DNA of 64,000 nucleotides from positions 13,184,657 to 13,248,656 of the forward strand of contig CM065183.1 in assembly GCA_033026295.1 (NCBI GenBank), in the 5' to 3' direction. Below, one piece after another: positions 1 through 18,954 of the stretch. The notes beneath the pieces are model-generated. The model was given only the letters and a program-made list of their open reading frames with translations. It was not told the DNA's origin and did not search any database. The stretch comes from Channa striata. Lineage: Eukaryota > Chordata > Actinopteri > Anabantiformes > Channidae. Position numbers and translations under genes: made by a program. Within the stretch, counting starts at the first letter, position 1, and the number at the start of each line of letters is the position of its first letter.

Positions 1-957
1 GGCAACACACTGCACCTGATCAGACATTCTTCAGTGAAGAATAACAACCTTAGTTCACTACTGACTTATAAAAGGTAAATGTTCTGCACTTCTCCCCTGC
101 TGGTAACCAAACTGCCTTTCAGTTGCTTCTCATTCACCTATAAGCACCCTGCCACTACTTTACTCAAGACAGTGTTTTTGCCCCAAAATTGCTTGTGTAT
201 CTTCACCTTTGAAGCCCACCCAACCCATCCAATAGTATAGGACACACCGGCAAAGGGGCTTAAATTTATGCCCCACCCAGGCCTCACCCTCAAAAAACTT
301 AAACACACAAAGGATAAAGCGGGTATCCTGACATGCCAGAAACACAGAATCTAACATGAGTTATTTATTCCATTTTAACATTTTTTCTTAAAAATATCTC
401 TGTTGTTACTGACTTCTTTTAGGTAAGCAAACTGGAAAGCTTTCCCTGGTTCACTCCCTCCCATCCATCCATAACCTAAGCCTCCCTGTTCTCTGTAGGT
501 CCCAGGCCAACCTGGGGCCCAATAACAGCCTTCTACTGCTGGGCTCAACAGTAACTCATCTAAAGCTGCATGCATGAAGAACAGAAATAAAGAAAACAGG
601 AAGTCATAGAAGAAAGGCAATTGACCAGCCTAGATAATCATCATGACATCAGGCAGATGGAACCAGGAAGCAGAGGCCAAACCAGCCGGCTGCAGAGAGG
701 CTGTTTGGCTAACGAGTTGAGATCTGACTGGCAGCTCAGCACTGGGGGAGGGTGGGGAATACAAGCCAGTACATGCAAATTAATTTTGTTTTTTTCCTTT
801 TTGTCTTTTACCTTGTTTGAGCTTGTTTATATGGACAGATTTTATTTTTCCAACATTCAGTTTAGGTTGTCTATACAGAACAGTATGAATAAATGTTTAT
901 TTTTGCAATAAGAGGTAAGTGAAACATTTGACTGATTGTTTTAAACATCAGGTCAGT
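1..957 (-). other. Calmodulin 3' UTR and downstream flank
   Basis: This is the region after the calmodulin stop codon at 958-960, read on the minus strand. Minus-strand AATAAA motifs lie near 896-901 and 363-368, so the 3' end cannot be fixed from sequence alone. I see no other coding exon here. Confidence 0.5.
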
Positions 958-7954
<6,997 letters not shown>

Positions 7955-8175
7955 GTCTGAATTGGAAACGCTGGTCTGCTAACGCTACGGCAGAGAGGAA
8001 ATGGATGGTTGCCACTGCACAGAACTATAGGCGGGTAAGCGGGATGAGCTGCCGCTGCACCGCACACAGTATTCCTCCGCTCATTGCAGCGGCGGGTTAT
8101 CCGCGCCGTTTCTGTGCGCGTGCACGATTCGGTTTCTGTGCGCGGGCCCGTTCTGAGCTCGTTATGTTTTATACA

Positions 8176-9229
8176 AGTAATAAAATCGGGGCTTAAATTG
8201 TTTCCTGAGTTGAAACCATCGTTAACAAAGAGAAGCTAAGTTAAAGGTATAGTAAACGTATATATTTCAAAGTGTTGACGTGCGCATTAACGCATCATCA
8301 GAAACTAATCTCCACTTGTTCAATACGTACGTGCTGTTGCCTCCTATTACTTTGTTTGACGTTGTTGCGGTTTGATCAAATCCAAATGTATAAAGGAATG
8401 TTCACAAAATAATTAGTCCTCAAAATGGATTTAAAGAGACACCTGTACAAAACATGGCCACAAACATTTTCTAAAAATGCAGACTTGTCTGTCTTGACAG
8501 CTTCGCCTGCGGGTAATCCGGCTTTGATGTTGCATAGCTGGAGGCCTGGAGAAGTTGGCAGGTGTGAAAAACCAGTGTCAATATACAAATTGTTATGATG
8601 ATGCCAATTTCTCTGTGACTGAAAACGTAAATGTATAAATTAAACTCATTCGATTAACAGAATATCGGCAATTATCTGAAAACACTCATTTTAATAACCT
8701 AACTAGTTATGATTAATTCGATTCAGGGATTAAATGTGCTTAAAGTAGAATTTTAAGAGAACACCAGTGAAAAGTCACGATATGCTGCCTTTGCATCTGG
8801 TATCAAAAAGTTATTCTAATCTTTTAACAAAAGTACATGACAATATGTAAGGCTACACGTTTGTGGCATAATCACTACATATAAAACAGCCTAAATGTAT
8901 TACATTTTCAGGCAAAACCAATGTTATTTTATTATAATAATTCAATTTCATACAACTGCCAATGTGTATTATCATAAATAAAGCCTGGTGAAATGTGGAG
9001 GATATTTATGGGAACAGTCGCTTATATTGAGTTGTAGATACTAGTGGTTGTTTATCTTTAAAGAAAATCTGCAAGTGACCTTGAAGTAATTTCTCGCGTT
9101 TATTTATATATATTTTATATCGCAAATTTGTCAGATCGCACCAAGGTGATTGCACCAAGGTGATTGCACGGCCACACAAAAAGTGACGGACTATTTTATG
9201 TTGCACAGGGTTTTATGCAGGCGGAAGGA
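8176..9229. other. Intergenic DNA upstream of calmodulin
   Basis: AT-rich. I see no gene-like feature. A short tandem duplication of a gcaccaaggtgatt unit occurs near 9139-9170. Confidence 0.5.
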
Positions 9230-9480
9230 TACGTTCTAGACATTGCGAATGGCGGCACTGAGGAAGTTGCGGTTTTGTTTTAAGAGGTGGACTCTGATTG
9301 GATAGAGCCGAGCCGCAATATTCTGCACAGTGTACAGAGCCCTCTGATTGGCCAGTCCGGATCTGCAATGCGTCAAACCACAGCGCGGCAACGATGGCGG
9401 GAGGGAGCGTCTTTAACGCCACCGTGCACAATACGTCCTGTTCTGAGAGTTACACGCACGTACAAAGCTTACAGGTAGTT
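9230..9480 (+). promoter_or_regulatory. CpG-rich promoter-like block with two CCAAT boxes
   Basis: A CpG-enriched island between AT-rich flanks. It contains two inverted CCAAT boxes (ATTGG near 9297-9301 and 9347-9351, both in a ctgattgg context) and several ATGGCGG-type motifs (near 9248 and 9394). It lies between the calmodulin promoter and the nrde2 3' end and matches neither gene's 5' end, so it may drive an unrecognised transcript. Confidence 0.45.
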
Positions 9481-9549
9481 CACAGGTGTGCTGCCAAAAT
9501 GAGTCACATCACACAGACTCAGTGTACAAAGGTAGGAAGCCATCTTTAG
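9394..9549 (+). CDS. Possible first exon / small ORF, unrecognised
   Basis: An ATG in a good initiation context (acgATGG) inside the CpG-rich block opens a 51-codon frame beginning MAGGSVFNATVHNTSCSES. A possible splice donor (CTTACAG|gtagtt) sits at about 9472, so the frame may be the first coding exon of a plus-strand gene rather than a complete micro-ORF. I found no matching downstream plus-strand exon; nrde2 occupies the next 8 kb on the other strand. I do not recognise the peptide. A non-coding promoter transcript is equally possible. Confidence 0.25.
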   Translation: MAGGSVFNATVHNTSCSESYTHVQSLQVVHRCAAKMSHITQTQCTKVGSHL

Positions 9550-10273
9550 AGACCAAACGTAGAGGCTGAAAATGTGGCAGCATGTGTTTCAGTCCTTAAT
9601 ATTACATGAAGATTCAAAACATACTTTAAATCTTTGGTGGAGTAACAAAGGAACTTTCCACAGAATTAAATTCAATGTAAACATAATATACAACTAAGAA
9701 TAAAGGTAGAATCTCCGCAGAGTTTGGTTAGCATTATATTTCCAAAGTATACGGATACTTTTCACCTGGCCTCCCCAAAGCGCAATCAACAAGTTCAACA
9801 AAAATTACATTTAAATATTGAGACTTAAAGTTTCATAACTAGGTTTAAAGGGTAATTTTCAGATAGTGTGGGTTCCAATATTGTATAATATAAAATGAGA
9901 TGCTCTTTACTATCACAAACGAATTGTACCATGAATTGCCATTTGTTGCAACAGACTTTCAACCTCAGTGTGTACGCTGCATAAACAAATATGAAGCACA
10001 TATTCAACACAAAGATGAGAATCATATTTATTGACAATGTCAGGTACTAAAACAGTTCTGTTTGCCGTCAACATTCATTTTCTGGCATTATGTACAAAGA
10101 ACAGCTACTGGGCCATCTTTAGATGACATCACTGCAACTTCACTGTTCAATACAGCTGTTATGTGTGGGTAAGCATCTGAGTTTGCGTGTGTGTCTCCTT
10201 TACTTGCCATCAAGTTTAATAATATGTGGTTTGCCATGTGGCTAGTAAAGCAAACTCAAAGTGAGCTCTTGAA

Positions 10274-10305
<32 letters not shown>

Positions 10306-10312
10306 TTTGTGG
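9550..10312 (-). other. nrde2 3' UTR / downstream flank
   Basis: Follows the nrde2 stop codon at 10313-10315 on the minus strand. It contains a GT dinucleotide run at about 10274-10301, right next to the stop, and otherwise AT-rich sequence with no other feature. Confidence 0.5.
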
Positions 10313-13300
10313 TTAGTCTTCCAATAAAATATCCAATTCTTCTAAAGGCAGCCGGAGACGCAGTTCTTTCTCTGTCATAAGATCTACAAACTCCTGCAGA
10401 TGCTCAGGGAACAGCTGCACTGCATCCATATACAAACCCTTAACATACAAACATGCCACACACATTTGCACAAATGTACATTCATACACAACCAGACAGA
10501 AGAGAGAGAAAATTACTTTTACATACATTCATTTAAAAAACATATCGCTGAGAGAAGAGCTGTTGTAATAAAAGCTTACTGTTCTATCTGTGTCTCACCT
10601 TAGCCCAGGGGATATTCTGTAAAGCCCTGTAGAAGATCCCTCTGGCTTTATCTACTTTCCCTTCTGATACCTGCAAGCACACACCCATATAAACGTGTTA
10701 CATATACACAGCACAGACTTAACTGATAGTCAATATTTGTATATTGAGAATCAGCAAATTATACAGCCTAAGTCTATATAGGTTGATCTCTTTATGTGTG
10801 TTAGTTGTGCTATCTATCTAAGTCAATATTTGGAAAATTAAAAAAAACTAGGGAACTAGGGAAATGACATACAGAAGGAAATGAGATCTTAAAAGTACAG
10901 TTGGTGTTTTATACTGTAGGATTACTATAAAAACAAACTTCACATTTGAAAAATGTAATGCAGCTCTTCTCTTCTCACATCTTCTATAGTATCACACTGG
11001 TCATGGGTAAGAAAGCCAATAAACATGCACACTTATTTGCCACCTCACCAGGAAGTGCATGTACATCCTCCAAAGTAAAGGACACAGAGCACCCATCTCC
11101 GTTGCTATGGCACTTTCAAACAGTCCACGGATACGGTTGCTGAGGCCATTCTCTGGTAGGATGGGCAAGGAAGCGACATGGCAGCAAGACCTATAGGGGT
11201 CGCAGAAAATGTAGATAATAGATTTTGTTTACAAAAGTGACACAAACGTGGTATAATTATTAATAGGTTAGTTTTTGTCTCATAACACAAAAAATAGACA
11301 GATAATATATAAAAATCAATTGTTGCATATAGTGTCCATTGTTTTAAGTTGTGTTTATTCCCATAAAACACGAGTGCAGGAAAATCCCACTGGTACACCT
11401 CATCCTTTATGCTCCCACCTCTGAGCAGCATCCACCAGCTGCTTCCTTTGTTGTTCAGCAACAATAGCAAAGAGGCGTGGCAGCATACTGCTGTTATCCC
11501 TGGTTACAGAGTGAAAAAAGCGCCGTGCCCGACCAGCACTATGGTAACGGTTCTCCACCTGAAACACAGTTTACATGAAGGTCATATCGCCAACATAAAC
11601 CAGATCCAGTACAGACTAAGTGTAAAGAGCAGGGAGCTAGCATGTAGGAAAAGAGCAACCACTGAAACTTCCAAAGGAGTGATTTGATTTCCACCCATGA
11701 ATGAACTGAATTTTGGCATGTTATGACAAGCCTATGACGTACCTGTACATATATAGTCCAGAGAGCGCTGCTGCTAGGCCAGGTAGAGAGGGCAGAAGTC
11801 AGAGTTTGTCTCAGTGCTGCCAAAGGAAACACACTGATGTTGCTATGGTGCCTCATCAAGGCTGCCTGCTGTAATGCTAATAGCTCACAGTCTGAAGCTA
11901 GCCTGTTAACATAGCAGCTGCTGGTAAAGCATGTCGTCTCGCTGTTGGGCTGCTTGTCCCGTGTTAATGTGAGATGCAGCTCCTCCATCTTTTCTCTAGC
12001 CTGGCTGTAGATGGCATTAGCTGCCTGTATGCCTACTGTGAGGTACTGAAACAGAGCATAGCAGCCAACCAGGCCTCTCAGCTTCAACTTCTCCTCTGGC
12101 AGGTGCTCTTGACCTAGTAAATGTAATGAGAAATAAATCAAATGATAACAGATTCAACTGGGAAAAGGCATATGGGAAAGCTCACTTAATTTACAGTACT
12201 TTAATGACTTCTTATGTTTGTCTTAGTAAGGTGCTGTGAAGGTTTCAATGTTAAGTGCAAAGTTATTGTGGACCTAGGAGCAGTAACTCTGCAGTGTATG
12301 TATAATATGTGTATAATATGTGTCTGTAGGGGTTTTAGTTGGCCAGTCCTGGGATGATTTTTATTCCAACTTTATCTACAAATAACAAGTTGCAGGCAGT
12401 TGGGAGTAAAGTTAGAATAAACAGAGCACTGGCGTCAGTCTTGGTATCTGTGTGTTGAGGTTGCAGGACTGGTGTCAGAAGTGTAATAGTTTAAATAGTG
12501 TATAACATACTAAAGAATTTTTTTGATATAGGTTATCCCAAAAATTACTCGTATTGCTGACAAACCAAACCTTTTCTGTTGGTCTGAGGGTTTATTAAGT
12601 CCTCCTCCAGTGCTGACAAGCTGGCTGTCAGAGCCTGTTCATATGACCTCCTGGCTTTCAGGATGGAAACCGGAGAAAGGGAATCGGAGAATGAAGAGGA
12701 GAATGTGGACTTTTCTTCGACTAACTTGGTTAGTATTAAAACAGCTGGGGAAGCAGTTACATCAGTTGGCCCCCGTCCTTGATCTTGTGGTCTGTCTTCC
12801 AGCTCCAGTTGCGCCCACAGCAGACACAGCTCACACAGAATGGGGTTACTCAATCCATTGCTTACCCCCATAGCTGCAGCTGTGGAGAAGATCTTGCGGG
12901 CTTCATCAAGATTACCTAGCATCCATTCCATGTGGGCATACTCCCGCCATAGCACCAGTGATGAGCGGTTATCAGTTTCTTTGAGCAGTCGCTTGCAAAC
13001 CCGCTTGCTGCTCTTGCCCTGAGAGCGGAGACACTTTTTGTTGCCACTGTGCAGACAGCGCATAACCTGAGAGACACAAATACAGTACAAAGAAAGAAAT
13101 CAATAAATGTAAAGGTCAGACAATTCTCTTGACCTAGATGTTTTTCTAACTAATGCATTATAACTCGGGTAGATGTGGTGGCCCCCACCTTGAGTTTCTC
13201 ATACCGCATCAAGCTGAGAGACAGGATAGATCTTTGGTGTGCAGGAAGGACAGCTTGGACCATATTCAACACATTAGTGACAAACTTCTCCCCCTGTTTT

Positions 13301-16300
13301 CCAAGCCCTGCCCATTTCTTTGTTCCTTGGAGAGTGGTCATGTGACCTAAAGCATTAACCCCAATCTCACGTAGGTCATGAAATGTAAGAGGATGCTTGA
13401 GGTCAGCACCTACGACGTAAAATGGGAGTTTATCATTGCAGGCTTCAATCACATTTTAAAACATTATTGATGGATTTTTATATACTTATATTTGTCATTA
13501 GAATTGGTGGAGTCATTTTACCCTGGCTTAGCAAAGAAAGGTTCTCTAGCAGCAGGCCAGACTGACAAGTGGTGTCAGAGAGCACAGAGTCCACAGGCAG
13601 ACCCAGGAATGATAAGAAACGGAGAAGAAGATGGAGCTGAAGTTCTGAAGACAGGCAAATGAGAGATGGACCGATGTCATCGAACAACACCTACAGACAG
13701 CGTGAGTTAAATGGTGTGAATTAAACACACTGTAAACTTCATTTCAAACAAACCATTCATCAATACAGACAAGTTCTGTAACTGAAAACAGCAAAACAAA
13801 CATATTTCTACCCATCTTTTCATCTCTGTCTGTCTGTATGTCCAGCAGTACCTGTCTATCTGGGTCCTCACAGTCTTCTTCTGATTGGCCCTTAGCTTTG
13901 TCAGGTCTCCAGGGCAGCCAGTGAACTGCTTCACGAGACGACTCCAAATCCAGCCAGACTTTCCATTTAGGCTGGCTCCGGTCCTTTACCTCTTCTTCCT
14001 CTTCTTCTTCCTCTTCATCTTCCTCTGTGTGAAAACACATAAACATAAAGCTGTGCTTTAGGACACAATTCAATTCAGAGATTATTCCAGTAAGGACATG
14101 TGTTTTTTACCAGCACTGGGCTGTATCCAGCCTCCTCGCTCTTGTTGGTGCATCCAGGCTTTCCAGCCTTTGGCCCCTAACTCCCCAACCCTTTCCTCCC
14201 CGCTGTCCCAGAATGGTTCAAAGAACTCAACCTGCAAACACACACACAGACTTAAACAAACTTAGGGCTTAAAACTAATGTGGAAAGCACAATTTCCTCC
14301 ACACTTACGTACAGTATCTGAGTACATTGAGATGAACACAAGTTTGTACAAACTGTTCAAATGAGAACATTTTACTGGTTTTCACTTCCATAAAGGAATT
14401 GTTAGAAATGTACTTTTAAAAAAAAACAAATTTTTGTGTGCTTCTGAGAAAGAGGTAGATAGCAACATCACTGTGAATTTTGTGTGTTTAAACTTTGTTG
14501 TAAAGCTACCTGCTGCTTGGTGGACAGTTTTCCTACATTGTCAGGTTTGTAGAAATTAAAATCAATCATGGCCTGAAACAGAGCAATAGCCTTCTCTGAG
14601 TGACCAGACTGACGCAGAAAATGACACTGCTGCATGAAGATATCTGGACAGATGGGAAAAAGAAACAATATTATATAAGCATAGTGTGTACAAAAATGTT
14701 CCTTACACTCCTCAGATAAATGAGAGTATTGGTGAATCAAAAGTTAAAAGTGTGCATGTGTGACACAAGCAGAGGATAAAACCGGGCTAACTGGTAAATT
14801 CTGCTTAGGGAAATGGAGGTAACTAGTGCCACCAGTCATTACACAGTAGAAAAACTGGTTAAACAAAGACTAAACCAAATCTCTGTTACCCAACATATCT
14901 TCCTCAACCCCAGGCAAGGAGGGGTGAGAGACCATGCTGCCATCTCTTACAGCGCTGAGTGTGCTTAGGCATCTCCCATAAGCAGAGTTGACTTTTGACA
15001 CAGTGAAGTTGCTGAAGTAGCTCTGAGTGAAAAGCAGATACTTCTTCCACAGGGGGGCACTGTTTGGGTGGAGGAACACCTGAGGTGTAACAGAAAATGT
15101 GAGTTTTCCTCATTACCATAAGATGTGGTTAAAAAAAAACCCAAACAAACCCAAACTACACTCAAAAATGCAGTGAATATACAAAGACACTGAGTGAGTT
15201 GGAGACAGACCAGTTTCTTCCATTCTTTAGCTAGAGCTGAGGGCTCCCAGAGCTCTTGGCAGATCTTGAGCCTTTCCAGCTGCAGATCTATGCAACTGGG
15301 ATTGGTGGCCACCGCGCGCTCTGCAATGCTCAGCTTCTTCTCGAGCACTGCTCGGTAGGAAGAGTTATGTAGCTGAGGTGTGTCCTGTTGTTGTTCCTCC
15401 TCTCCACTAAACATTAACGAACTCAGCTCATCCTAGAGAGACAGAGAGTACCAAATGAGAAAAATTACTTTAGTAATGCTTTACACAGAAAGCTAAAGTA
15501 ATAAATAAAGTTTTGACAAATTATTTTTTGGCTAATAATTTTTGGCTGAAAGTGTGTCATGGAGGCTGGCTATACTTAATGGCTTAACCGTTCAGTTACC
15601 TTTTTTAAACTATTTTGACATACAGTACATGACTTCTATTTTGTGTGATATTCATTTGTGATGTTTTGTGCCTGTACTTTGTGCCTTTTCTCCACTGCAG
15701 ATGAACCAAGTACACAGAAGTAAACATAAAACACAGCTGGCTGTCATACAAGCTGCTTACCTGATCCACCAGGAGGAACTAAGGGTTCAGTGTCTTGCCC
15801 AAGGACACTTCAACACATAGCCAAGAGGGACCAGGAACTGAACCACTCACTCTTTGGTCCATTGAGTTTCAAATCTGCTTTTACTGTATATATTCTGACT
15901 TATAGAGGTATCAAATGTTTGTAGTTACACCAAATAAAAACCTTCCACTGCCCAAATGCAGTACATGCAGCTGGTAAAGAATAATAAAAGAAAACAATTA
16001 AACAAACAAAAAAACAAGTAACAATCTCCATACCTGGTACTGTATGAATTTTAACCATAGCTGTATATCATCTGGATGCTCTCTGAGGCGTCTGTTAAAC
16101 TCTTCAGTCTTCCCAGCCAGATGTGCAGTGCTATCCCATGTTTGTATGTCTTCCCTCTGCTGATCTTGCTGTCCTTTTCCTTGGAGCCAGAGGGAGGTGG
16201 AGGAGTCATACACACCAAGGGGATTCACTGATGATGTCTGCACTTTGTCACCTGAAATAAGGCAATAAACCTTTGTGAGATAGATGTGAGAAAAACATTC

Positions 16301-18371
16301 TGTGTAGCTGAGTTGGTAAATGACAAATGTAGGAACTCTATGTGTCACCGGCTCTACAGTGATAAGGACAAGTCTGCCTCTTCACTACCTGACTCTACTC
16401 TTTTCTGTTCCACATCATCGGCCAATGGGAGGAAGGAGGAACACTTGCTTAGGTCACCACCCTCAGGCATGGTTGATGATGTGGGAACAGGAGGCCCAGA
16501 CCTTAGCAGCTGCTGACTGACAGTAGAGAAGTATCTGTCTGTTGCTTTCTTCTTGTCTGCGCTTTTTGGTTTCTTATTCGACTCTGACTCTTCCCAGATG
16601 ACTTCCTGTCGGCGATGGTCCAAACCTAACAAGGAGCAGCCTTTCCTCTTATACCTAAAATACATGCACAGTTTTAAAATGATCTTTAGAAGACAAGCCA
16701 CACCATTTGTTGTCAAAGACTAAAATGTTATCAAGTAAAAAATATCAATAAGAAAGATTTCACAGCTCTGCTCTATATAGAGTGTCTGTATGTTTGTGCG
16801 TGTTTGTGTTACCTTGCAATGTCTCCTTTGTACAGAGACTTGTATGTCCAGTTGGCTGGGTCCGATTTACGGTCAACACAGAATGGCTGCTCTGCTGGCA
16901 TCTGGAGGTCATCCAACCAGGAAAATCGAGTTGCTAACGGAGCAGCCTGGGGCCTACATGAACACACACAACCATAGACACATCAATTATACAGTAAAAA
17001 CAGAGCAGAAGTCATTGTAATCATAAGTGGTGTAAATGTGTGTGTGTGTGTGTGCGTTTGTATACCTATTAGCCTCATCTTCCCTTTTGAGGTCACTGGG
17101 GTAGATGGTGTCAGAATCAGACCCATTGCTGTCTAAATACCTGCCACTCTTCTTTTTGTGTTTTTTCTTCTTTTTCCTCTTTTTTTCACTTTTCTTTTTC
17201 TTCTTTTTGAATGGGACACCATCCTCTTTCTCCTCCTCTGCAGAGCTTACCTCTCTCCCAACACTGATGAAAACAGTATAAGGTTTTATTTCACAGTAAA
17301 GAATTTTTTTTTTTTTAACCCGGTCTTAATAGTTAATTTGCTATTTATGAATACGGTATAAGCTGTTGGATGTTTCCTGGAACAGATATAGTGTAGTCAC
17401 ATTCCCAGTGGATACTTTTGCAAACACTTCAAGTAGTAACAACTTACAGTTTGTTTGAAATGCACACTTTCTATTACATACATATTTTCTATTAAGACCA
17501 GGTTGAAAAATCCGGAACCATAACTATCCATTTAGAAAAGTTATGTTTTTTGAACATAGTAATAATGAGCTTTACTTAACTATTTTCTTTAGTTACATTG
17601 CACTTCATAGGTAATAAAATAATATATTGAAAGGAATAACACATTCCAAAAAACAAAAACAACAAGAACATAGGTCCTGAGAAAAAGCACTGACAAGTAC
17701 TTGTATGGGTCAAATATTTCACCTTAAAGTCTTCTCCTCTATAAATCGAGTATGAATAGATAGGGCAGTCCCAATCTGAAAACTCTTATTGCTCAGCCAG
17801 TCTAATTCTGAAAGGAGAGAATGGACAAAACGTGTTACTTGGCAAACAGGAGAACTGAATGTGTTTCAAGTCTGGAAATTAAGCTTAACTGTGGTACTAT
17901 TTCAGCTAATTTTCTGTATTATTATCATCAGAAGCATGAGCTTTGTGACCTGGCTAACTTAGGGGTCTGTTAGTAACATCAAGTCGCATTCCAAATACCT
18001 TATATGCATATTTTTTTAACAACGTAAAAGCCGAGACAAATCCTGCTTTATGGTTGTTGTTTAAGTATGACGACATGTCGCTAAGGCAGAAAAACAAAAC
18101 AACAGAATAAACTATCCTTAATTTCTAAACGTATTAGACGCGAAGATGAGTGAAGTCTGCCCCTTACAGCTTTAACTAAAAAGCAGGACAGCTAGCTATC
18201 AGCCAGCGTTAGTGTGTGCTTCAGAAGTTTGTCTTCTCGAGGAAATACCAACAATGTGGTAAACCGGGTAGCAATCTAAATTAATTATTATTACATGTAA
18301 GAGCTATCACCTTTAGACGAATCTTCAACATTGTTACTCGGTGCATCTGAAAAAGCTGGAAACAGAGCCAT
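10313..18371 (-). CDS. nrde2: NRDE2 homologue, complete, 19 coding exons
   Basis: Nuclear HAT-repeat protein; in other eukaryotes NRDE2 acts in nuclear RNA silencing and in restraining MTR4/exosome RNA decay. Exons 5' to 3': 18311-18371, 17723-17807, 17066-17263, 16813-16953, 16389-16654, 16034-16251, 15211-15432, 14890-15079, 14510-14643, 14111-14231, 13852-14024, 13522-13690, 13189-13409, 12571-13066, 11743-12113, 11419-11558, 11049-11190, 10599-10670, 10313-10438. All phases join (3546 nt, 1181 residues, close to the human length as I recall it). It starts MALFPAF as in mammals, has a Lys-rich stretch in exon 3 (KKKKKSEKKRKKKKKHKKK), family blocks such as EEFNRRLREHPDD and QQCHFLRQSGHSEKAI, an acidic Glu run in exon 11, and ends LRLRLPLEELDILLED. 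The stop and start are unambiguous. Confidence 0.95.
15745..15865 (+). repeat. Degenerate fish SINE fragment in nrde2 intron 6
   Basis: Contains the motif gtgtcttgcccaaggacact followed by a stretch about cacatag and gaactgaaccactcac. From memory this is the shared core of a common fish SINE family. It is truncated and lies in the intron between 15433 and 16033. Confidence 0.55.
17036..17056. repeat. TG microsatellite in nrde2 intron 3
   Basis: A short run of TG dinucleotides just downstream (minus-strand sense) of the exon 3 donor at 17065. Confidence 0.8.
17391..18050. repeat. nrde2 5' region duplicated downstream (parent copy)
   Basis: Intron 2, exon 2 and part of intron 1 of nrde2. The block starting gtgtagtcacattccc and ending near gtaaaagccgag recurs in the same orientation at about 38065-38695. 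The left flanks differ, which marks a duplication breakpoint inside nrde2 intron 2. Confidence 0.8.
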
Positions 18372-18954
18372 GACGGTTGTCGCATCAAAACAGTCGCAGG
18401 AACATGACGTCACAGAATGGCCGGCTTTCTATTTAACAAACTAAAGCGATTGAAGACAAAAATGATTTTAAAAAATGCAGTGTAATTTTACATATATTTT
18501 AATAATATGTTGCTGCAGTTTTTATTTAAATGTTTCATTTTATTCACGCATGCTAGTGTTAACCAATGTCCTTGAAGATCTCACAAAACTCTTTAAAATT
18601 AGATAATAAAATAGTACGTCTGCACAGTTGAGTAGTTTAATACTTACTGTAACACACATCACACGTATTTTTGAAACAAACACACTGTGAAACCGTTTAT
18701 ATGTTTAATTTTTATACTTATCTTTATACTGTATTTAATTTTTCTGGGAAATTAATTTATTGTGGGTGAGTACTTTTATAACTTTATAAATAAATAATTA
18801 TTTGGAACAATAGGAAGACACTGCAAATAATGAAATATCATCATTAATTATGGTCTGTGACCACATTTACCACAATTGTCAAATTTCAATTAAAATACAT
18901 TTTAGCAGAAAACAGCACTAGATGAATATATAGATTAAATATATAAATATTTAT
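18372..18954. other. Spacer between nrde2 and the tubulin array
   Basis: AT-rich. Beyond the nrde2 promoter elements at the left edge I see no feature. Confidence 0.5.
18405..18412. promoter_or_regulatory. Perfect CRE (TGACGTCA) in the nrde2 promoter
   Basis: The palindromic CREB/ATF site TGACGTCA lies 33 bases upstream of the nrde2 ATG. It is immediately followed by an ATGGCCGGC motif resembling a YY1/ETS-type core-promoter element. A short 5' UTR and CRE are common in housekeeping nuclear-protein genes. Confidence 0.6.
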
